Origin: Bacteroidales bacterium
GTDB lineage: Bacteria; Bacteroidota; Bacteroidia; Bacteroidales; UBA7960
NCBI GenBank assembly: GCA_003559735.1
Contig: PWKN01000132.1
Span: 1 to 41,315, forward strand
DNA: 41,315 bases
Direction of reading: 5' to 3'
Shown here: positions 35,748 through 41,315 of the stretch, piece by piece
How the letters are laid out: each line of letters opens with the position of its first letter
Numbering within the stretch: position 1 is the stretch's first letter
Notes under the pieces: model-generated
The model's input: the letters and a program-made list of their open reading frames with translations, nothing else
Database searches by the model: none
Told to the model about the DNA's origin: nothing
Translations under genes and position numbers: made by a program

Positions 35748-37693
35748 CCTTTGACACACCGACAGATAGCCGTGAGTTTTTGATTCACAAGGTTTTGCTT
35801 GATCCCAAAAGAGATACAGAGGAGTCATTAAAGAAACCTTTGTCTTACCTGTCGGGGGAACGGGTACATAAACCATTGATCTATGTTGGAATGGCCACTT
35901 GTGGCAAGATTGCAGGGGCCGGGAAAACATACCTGGCCATTCGCAACTACCTGGATGAGCATGGTGTTGATGCCGATCTGACAGCAGGCGGTTGTGTTGG
36001 CCTGTGCAAAGAAGAACCCATTGTTGACATTCAATTGCCGGGAAAGGCCCGTTTGTCCTTTTCCCGGGTGTCTGCCGGCAAAGTGCAGCATTTGCTTGAC
36101 GACATCCTTAATGACAACCTTCCGGAGATGCCGGTTATAGGCCAATACAAAAATCCGGTACTGCAAAATTGGGAACAGGTTCCCTACGTGGATGACCATC
36201 CTTTTTTTGTCCACCAAAAGCGATTATTGCTCGAACATTGCGGGATCATTGATCCTGTCTCTGTCGACAGTTATATTGCAAAAGGAGGCTACTGGGCATT
36301 TACTGACGCCATATCGCGCTATACCCCTGAGCAGGTTTGTGACATCATTGACAGGAGCGGGTTAGCAGGCCGGGGGGGAGGGGGATTCCCGGCCGGGGCA
36401 AAATGGACTGCAGCCTTGAATACGGCAAGTGACCAAAAGTTCTTTGTGTGTAATGCCGTCGAAAGTGATCCTGGCAGTTATATGAATCGTGCGATCCTGG
36501 AAAGCAACCCCCATCGCCTGATAGAAGCCATGTTAATTGGTGCCTATGCCACCGGCGCAGGTAAGGCGTTTGTGTTCATCAGGGAAGAGTTCACCCTGGC
36601 CATCCGGCGCCTTGAAGAGGCCATCGGGCAGGCCAGTGCATACGGACTGATCGGGCATCATATTTTTGATTCGGGTGTAAACATTGACCTGGTGGTCAAA
36701 AGGGGTGCCCGGGCATTTGTTTGCGGTGAAGAAACGGCATTGAACAACAGCATAGAAGGCAGACGTGCCATGCCATCATCAAAACCCCCGTATCCTGCAG
36801 AGAGGGGTTTATGGGACAAGCCCACGATCGTCAATAATGTGGAAACCCTTTTTAATGTGCCGCTGATCATAAAAAACGGCGCCAATTGGTTCCGGTCACA
36901 GGGAACTGAACACAGTAAGGGGACCAAACTGTTTACCTTGTCGGGGAGCATTGAGAATTATGGTACGGCTGAAGTACCGATGGGAATGACCTTCAGGGAC
37001 ATTATATACAATGTGGGTGGAGGCATGCGCGAAGGCAGGACATTTAAGGCCATTGTGCTGGGGATAAACAGTGGTGCGTACATAACCGGTGACAACCTGG
37101 ATACGGCCGTTGACTTTGAGGCCTTGAAGAATATTGGGGCATCGCTGGGCAGCGGTGCGTTTGTAGTGATCGACCAGCATGTATGCATGGTAGACCTTGC
37201 AAGGTTCTTTACTGCTTTCTTTAAAAACGAAAGCTGTGGCAAATGCATCCCCTGCCGTGAGGGAACAGCACGCATGCTGGAAGTTATGGAAAAGGTAACA
37301 ACCAGGCCAGCCGACGACAAATCATTTCAGACATTGGAGCGTTTTAAAGGCGTTATGCATCTGAAAAGCCTTGCCCGGGTGATCAGTGAAACCTCTTTGT
37401 GCTCCCTTGGAAAGTCAGCGCCAAACGCTATTTTAAACACACTGGAGCATTTCAAAGACGAATTTGATGCACATATATTTGAAAGGAAATGTGCCGCAAA
37501 TGTATGCACCGATCTGCGCGTTTATACGATCGATGTAGATGCCTGTACCGGTTGCACTGCCTGCTTCACAAAATGTCCGGTGGAAGCCATCATCGGCTCC
37601 CCGCGGTATCCGCACTTCATCGTGCAGGAGAAATGCATTGGCTGTGGCACCTGTTTTGATGTATGCAAATTCAACGCGGTGATCATTAAATAA
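35744..37693 (+). CDS. hydB: NuoF-like flavin/FeS subunit of hydrogenase with C-terminal 2x[4Fe-4S]
   Basis: GRGGGGFPAGAKW, CGEETALNNSIEGRR, ESCGKCIPCREG, CTGCTACFTKCPVEAI, CIGCGTCFDVC; ATGA overlap with hydC. Confidence 0.92.
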   Translation: MTFDTPTDSREFLIHKVLLDPKRDTEESLKKPLSYLSGERVHKPLIYVGMATCGKIAGAGKTYLAIRNYLDEHGVDADLTAGGCVGLCKEEPIVDIQLPGKARLSFSRVSAGKVQHLLDDILNDNLPEMPVIGQYKNPVLQNWEQVPYVDDHPFFVHQKRLLLEHCGIIDPVSVDSYIAKGGYWAFTDAISRYTPEQVCDIIDRSGLAGRGGGGFPAGAKWTAALNTASDQKFFVCNAVESDPGSYMNRAILESNPHRLIEAMLIGAYATGAGKAFVFIREEFTLAIRRLEEAIGQASAYGLIGHHIFDSGVNIDLVVKRGARAFVCGEETALNNSIEGRRAMPSSKPPYPAERGLWDKPTIVNNVETLFNVPLIIKNGANWFRSQGTEHSKGTKLFTLSGSIENYGTAEVPMGMTFRDIIYNVGGGMREGRTFKAIVLGINSGAYITGDNLDTAVDFEALKNIGASLGSGAFVVIDQHVCMVDLARFFTAFFKNESCGKCIPCREGTARMLEVMEKVTTRPADDKSFQTLERFKGVMHLKSLARVISETSLCSLGKSAPNAILNTLEHFKDEFDAHIFERKCAANVCTDLRVYTIDVDACTGCTACFTKCPVEAIIGSPRYPHFIVQEKCIGCGTCFDVCKFNAVIIK

Positions 37694-37756
37694 TGTACGC
37701 AAGAGTGCGCGGAAGTTTTACAATATACGTTACGATGTCTCCAATCTTTTTATGTT

Positions 37757-39403
37757 ATGGAGTTTCAGATTGAAGTAAACAACAGGATGATCCGGGTGGA
37801 GGAGGGACAAACCTTATTGTCAGCCTTGCGCGATCATGGCTTCAGGATCCCCACCCTGTGCCATATGAACCGCTTTTCCCCAACCGGGGCATGCCGGCTG
37901 TGTGTGGTTGAGGTGGATGGCAGGCGCGACCTGGTCACCTCTTGTTCCTGTCCGGTAGAAAACGGTATGAAAGTGCGAACCAATTCGCAACGAGTGATCC
38001 GTGCCAGGAAGTCGCTGGTTGAACTGTTGCTGTCGAACCACCCCGATGATTGCCTTTACTGTCAGCGAAATGGCCATTGCGAGCTCCAGTTGCTGGCAGA
38101 GGAAATGAATATAAAGGAACGAAAGTATTTCGGACAAAAAAACAGGCAGTTTCCTGACTATTCAAGCACCAGCGTGGCACGTGACCCTGCAAAATGCATC
38201 CTGTGCAGCCGGTGTGTCCGCATGTGTGAAGAAGTGCAGCTGGTAACAGCCATCGACTTCATTTCGCGCGGCAACCGCACATCGGTCAACAGTGCGTTCA
38301 GCAAAGGACTGAATATGTCGACCTGTATCCATTGCGGACAATGCATACAGGTTTGTCCGACAGCCGCCCTGTTCGACATTTCGCATGTGGAAAAGGTACA
38401 GGGGGCCATTGAACGAAAAGACAGGCAGGTGGTATTTTTTATCAGTCCGGCTGCAATTAGTTCAGTAACAGAACAACTGAAACTGAAGTCGAAACACCAG
38501 ACCATGCCACGTATCGTGGCGGCCCTGAAAAGGATTGGCGCCGCAAAGGTCTTTGATCTCGGTCCGGCCATCGATGCCAATATTATTGAGGAGGCAAAAC
38601 AGTTGGCAGACAGACTGCAGAACAATGACAGTGCATCGATGCCAATGCTCTCTTCCTGCTGTCCGTCGTGGGTAAAATACATTGAAACCTTCAGACCGGA
38701 GTCACTACCGGCCCTGGCACAGAATCCATCGCCGCAACATACTTTTGGAAGATCACTGAAAAGCAACCATGCCGGTTTGGTGGGAACAGACCGCGAAAAG
38801 ATCTATTCTGTTTCTGTAATGCCCTGTGTGGCAAACAAATATGAAGCATCACTCGAGAAAAATACCCGGAAGGGGGTTTCAGATGTGGATGCTGTGCTGA
38901 CTGTCAGGGAGTTGTTTCAGTTGTTGAAGGCATACGGACTTGATATTCCACAAATGGAGGATGAAAAACCTGATGAACCATTCAACAATGCTTCGTCGGC
39001 AGCATGGAAATACAGCTATTCAGGTGGGAAGGCAGAAGCCATGGCATATGAAGCATACCGGTTGCTGAACAACGGGAAGACAGATAATTTCCGTTTTATT
39101 GTCCCGAAAAACACTGCCGGCAAGCGGGAAACCAGGGTGACAGTTGGCAAGCACCAGCTTGGCTTTGCCTGGGTCAGCGGTATTGCAGAGGCTGAAGCCT
39201 ATCTGCACCAGTTGGAGGAGGAAAAAAGAAACGACATACACTATATAGAAGTGATGGCCTGTAGCGGTGGGTGTGTTGGGGGAGGCGGACAACCCATCAG
39301 CCGGGGTTTTGAAAATGCCCGGCAAAGAAAGAAAATCTCTATCGATATGGAGAAATGCTGCCGGTACAAGTATCCTTCTGATCATAAAGCAAGCGAAAAA
39401 TAA
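37757..39403 (+). CDS. hydA: [FeFe]-hydrogenase catalytic subunit (HydABC-type)
   Basis: [2Fe-2S] CHMNRFSPTGACRLC; CLYCQRNGHC; CILCSRCVRMC and CIHCGQCIQVC; H-cluster motifs SSCCPSW, MPCVANKYE, EVMACSGGCVGGGGQP. Confidence 0.93.
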   Translation: MEFQIEVNNRMIRVEEGQTLLSALRDHGFRIPTLCHMNRFSPTGACRLCVVEVDGRRDLVTSCSCPVENGMKVRTNSQRVIRARKSLVELLLSNHPDDCLYCQRNGHCELQLLAEEMNIKERKYFGQKNRQFPDYSSTSVARDPAKCILCSRCVRMCEEVQLVTAIDFISRGNRTSVNSAFSKGLNMSTCIHCGQCIQVCPTAALFDISHVEKVQGAIERKDRQVVFFISPAAISSVTEQLKLKSKHQTMPRIVAALKRIGAAKVFDLGPAIDANIIEEAKQLADRLQNNDSASMPMLSSCCPSWVKYIETFRPESLPALAQNPSPQHTFGRSLKSNHAGLVGTDREKIYSVSVMPCVANKYEASLEKNTRKGVSDVDAVLTVRELFQLLKAYGLDIPQMEDEKPDEPFNNASSAAWKYSYSGGKAEAMAYEAYRLLNNGKTDNFRFIVPKNTAGKRETRVTVGKHQLGFAWVSGIAEAEAYLHQLEEEKRNDIHYIEVMACSGGCVGGGGQPISRGFENARQRKKISIDMEKCCRYKYPSDHKASEK

Positions 39404-39458
39404 TAACAGGCAATAACGGGATAATAACGATAAACGCATAATCAGCATAATTGAGACA

Positions 39459-41315
39459 GTGAAAGATAAGGAAATCATATATACCGTAAAGGATCGTTGC
39501 AAGGTTTGCTATACCTGCGTTCGTGAATGTCCGGCCAAAGCCATTAAGATCATTAACGGCCAGGCAGAAATTATAGCCGGACGCTGCATTGCCTGCGGCA
39601 ATTGCATCCGTGTATGCAGTCGCGATGCAAAGATGTTTGCCTTTTCCATTGATAAGGTAAAAAACCTGCTCAACAGTCATCATCCGGTTGCTGCGATCGT
39701 AGCACCCAGCATATCGGGTGAGTTTACCGACATCAAAGACTACCGTCATTTTGTAGGCATGATCAAGGCCCTGGGCTTCGATTATGTTAACGAAGTTGCA
39801 TTTGGTGCGGAGCTGGTTGCAAACAAATACAAAGAATTACTTGAGTCTGCCCCCGGTCATCCGCTCATATCAACAAGTTGTCCGGCTATTGTGAGCTATG
39901 TAGAGAAGCATCACCCGCAAATCATTGATTGCCTTGTACCGGTAGTATCACCCATGATCGCAACGGCGAAAGTCCTGAAAAAACTGCATGGAGACCAGCT
40001 GCGCATCGTTTTTATCGGACCCTGTATCGCCAAGAAGGTGGAAGCAGGTGAGGAGCAGTTCGACGGACTGATTGATGAGGTGATCTCCTTTCTTGAGTTG
40101 AGACGGATGTTTTCGGAAAAGAACCTTACTGAAAACAATGTGACCCCTGTAGCGTTTGATCCACCCGTGGCAGGCAAGGGGGCCATTTTCCCCATCAGCG
40201 GAGGCATGCTGCAAACCGTCGACCTTGAAGAAGACTTTGTTAAGGGAGAGATCATTGTTGCAGAAGGGCGCCATGACATCATTGAAGTACTCCGAGAGTT
40301 TGAGGAGGGATATCTCGAAGCAAAAATGTTCGACCTCCTTTGCTGCAATGGCTGCATCAACGGACCGGGAATGAGTCATAAGCACCAGTTCTTTTTCAAA
40401 CGGAAAAACATTTCTGATTTTGCAAAACGGCGCTACGACCGTATTGATATAGCCCAGTGGGAACAAGCGCTGCAAACCTATCTGAAGCTTCCCTTATCGC
40501 GCAGTTTTGAGGCCGATGATCAGCGTTTTCCCAGTCCGCCGCAGGACAATGCCATTCGTGAAGTGCTTATTAAGTTCGGGAAAAAAGAACCTGAAGATGA
40601 GTTGAATTGCGGAGCATGTGGCTATGATACCTGCTATGAGCATGCTGTTGCCATTCTCCAGGGACTTGCGGAGTCGGAAATGTGTTTGCCCTATACCATC
40701 GACAAGCTCCATGAGTATATTGCAGAACTGGATATCTCGAACAAAAAGCTGGCTTCCACACAGGCCGCCCTGAAGCAAAGCGAAAAGCTGGCCACCATGG
40801 GACAACTCGCTGCGGGTATTGCGCACGAGGTGAACAACCCGTTGGGGGTTGTGATCATGTACAGCCATATTCTTCTCGATGAGATCGACCCCTCTTCGCC
40901 GCTGTACCGCGACCTGAAAATGATCGTGGAACAGGCAGACCGGTGCAAGAAGATCGTTGGCGGTCTGCTTAATTTTGCAAGGAAGAGTAAGGTGACCATC
41001 AACGAGATCAATGTAAAGAAGTTGATCAACAATGGATTGAAATCCTTCGTATTGCCCCGGTCTGTCGACCTGGATGTCAAAATAACGACAAATAACGCCA
41101 TGATCGAATGTGATCATGACCAAATGGTCCAGGTGTTCTCCAACCTGTTTAAAAATGCTGTAGATGCCATGCCGCAAGGGGGCAAACTCAGCATAAAGGT
41201 TAAAGATGCAGAAGAAGGGCAGCAACTGGCATTTGAAGTCAGCGATACCGGTACGGGCATCTCCAGGGAGCATATCGACAAGATGTTCGAGCCGTTTTTC
41301 ACTACAAAGGAAACC
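39459..41315 (+). CDS. Sensory [FeFe]-hydrogenase-like/histidine kinase fusion, truncated by window end
   Basis: GTG start; open in frame for 619 codons to the last base. CKVCYTCVRECP/CIACGNCIRVC, STSCPAIV, GPCIAKKVE, LCCNGCINGPG, CGACGYDTC, then GQLAAGIAHEVNNPLGVV H-box and an HATPase region (NAVDAMPQGG, DTGTGI). Absent from the ORF track. Confidence 0.88.
   Translation, partial: MKDKEIIYTVKDRCKVCYTCVRECPAKAIKIINGQAEIIAGRCIACGNCIRVCSRDAKMFAFSIDKVKNLLNSHHPVAAIVAPSISGEFTDIKDYRHFVGMIKALGFDYVNEVAFGAELVANKYKELLESAPGHPLISTSCPAIVSYVEKHHPQIIDCLVPVVSPMIATAKVLKKLHGDQLRIVFIGPCIAKKVEAGEEQFDGLIDEVISFLELRRMFSEKNLTENNVTPVAFDPPVAGKGAIFPISGGMLQTVDLEEDFVKGEIIVAEGRHDIIEVLREFEEGYLEAKMFDLLCCNGCINGPGMSHKHQFFFKRKNISDFAKRRYDRIDIAQWEQALQTYLKLPLSRSFEADDQRFPSPPQDNAIREVLIKFGKKEPEDELNCGACGYDTCYEHAVAILQGLAESEMCLPYTIDKLHEYIAELDISNKKLASTQAALKQSEKLATMGQLAAGIAHEVNNPLGVVIMYSHILLDEIDPSSPLYRDLKMIVEQADRCKKIVGGLLNFARKSKVTINEINVKKLINNGLKSFVLPRSVDLDVKITTNNAMIECDHDQMVQVFSNLFKNAVDAMPQGGKLSIKVKDAEEGQQLAFEVSDTGTGISREHIDKMFEPFFTTKET

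Noticed and set aside
40494-41273. 259-aa minus-strand ORF at the window end
   Set aside because: Antisense to the histidine-kinase fusion, which has clear H-box and ATPase motifs.
1-41315. CRISPR arrays, prophage, integrase or complete IS element
   Set aside because: No regularly spaced repeats, phage structural genes or transposase ORFs seen; only non-autonomous mini-elements.

Overview
This window is a chromosomal segment that looks like an anaerobic Bacteroidota genome: sigma-ABfr-like TAnnTTTG -7 motifs, a TonB receptor/DUF4249 pair, Bacteroidota-type dnaA synteny and no tRNA-encoded CCA. Main content in order: tRNA-Arg(ACG); cysE-cysK behind a putative Cys-codon transcription attenuator; MTA/SAH deaminase; HtpX-like protease and LemA; a Tudor-like small protein; a MATE transporter; a GT2; a four-gene TonB receptor/DUF4249/MG2-like locus; GT4-gmhA-gmhB-mnmA; an AT-rich spacer with an XRE regulator; ndk; a DHH phosphoesterase; three FKBP lipoproteins with 1, 2 and 3 FKBP units; lgt; a tetrapyrrole methylase, a dehydratase, an LMW-PTP and dnaA with an adjacent oriC-like spacer; an IMPACT-family protein; ribD; and a [FeFe]-hydrogenase locus. 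That locus holds a SpoIIE phosphatase, a PAS sensory hydrogenase, a [2Fe-2S] ferredoxin, hydC, hydB, hydA and a hydrogenase-histidine kinase. The last ORF runs off the window and is missing from the supplied track. The strongest finding is the leader at 155-330: a 27-aa peptide (MNHSAIVCNCCCFPLTMEGMCHMHYNT) plus mutually exclusive antiterminator and terminator pairings upstream of cysE-cysK. Other notable signals are a TIR mini-element family whose left end supplies the TAG stop of two genes, and unusual residues at expected catalytic or cofactor positions in the hydrogenase proteins. All calls were made by eye; no searches or folding programs were run.
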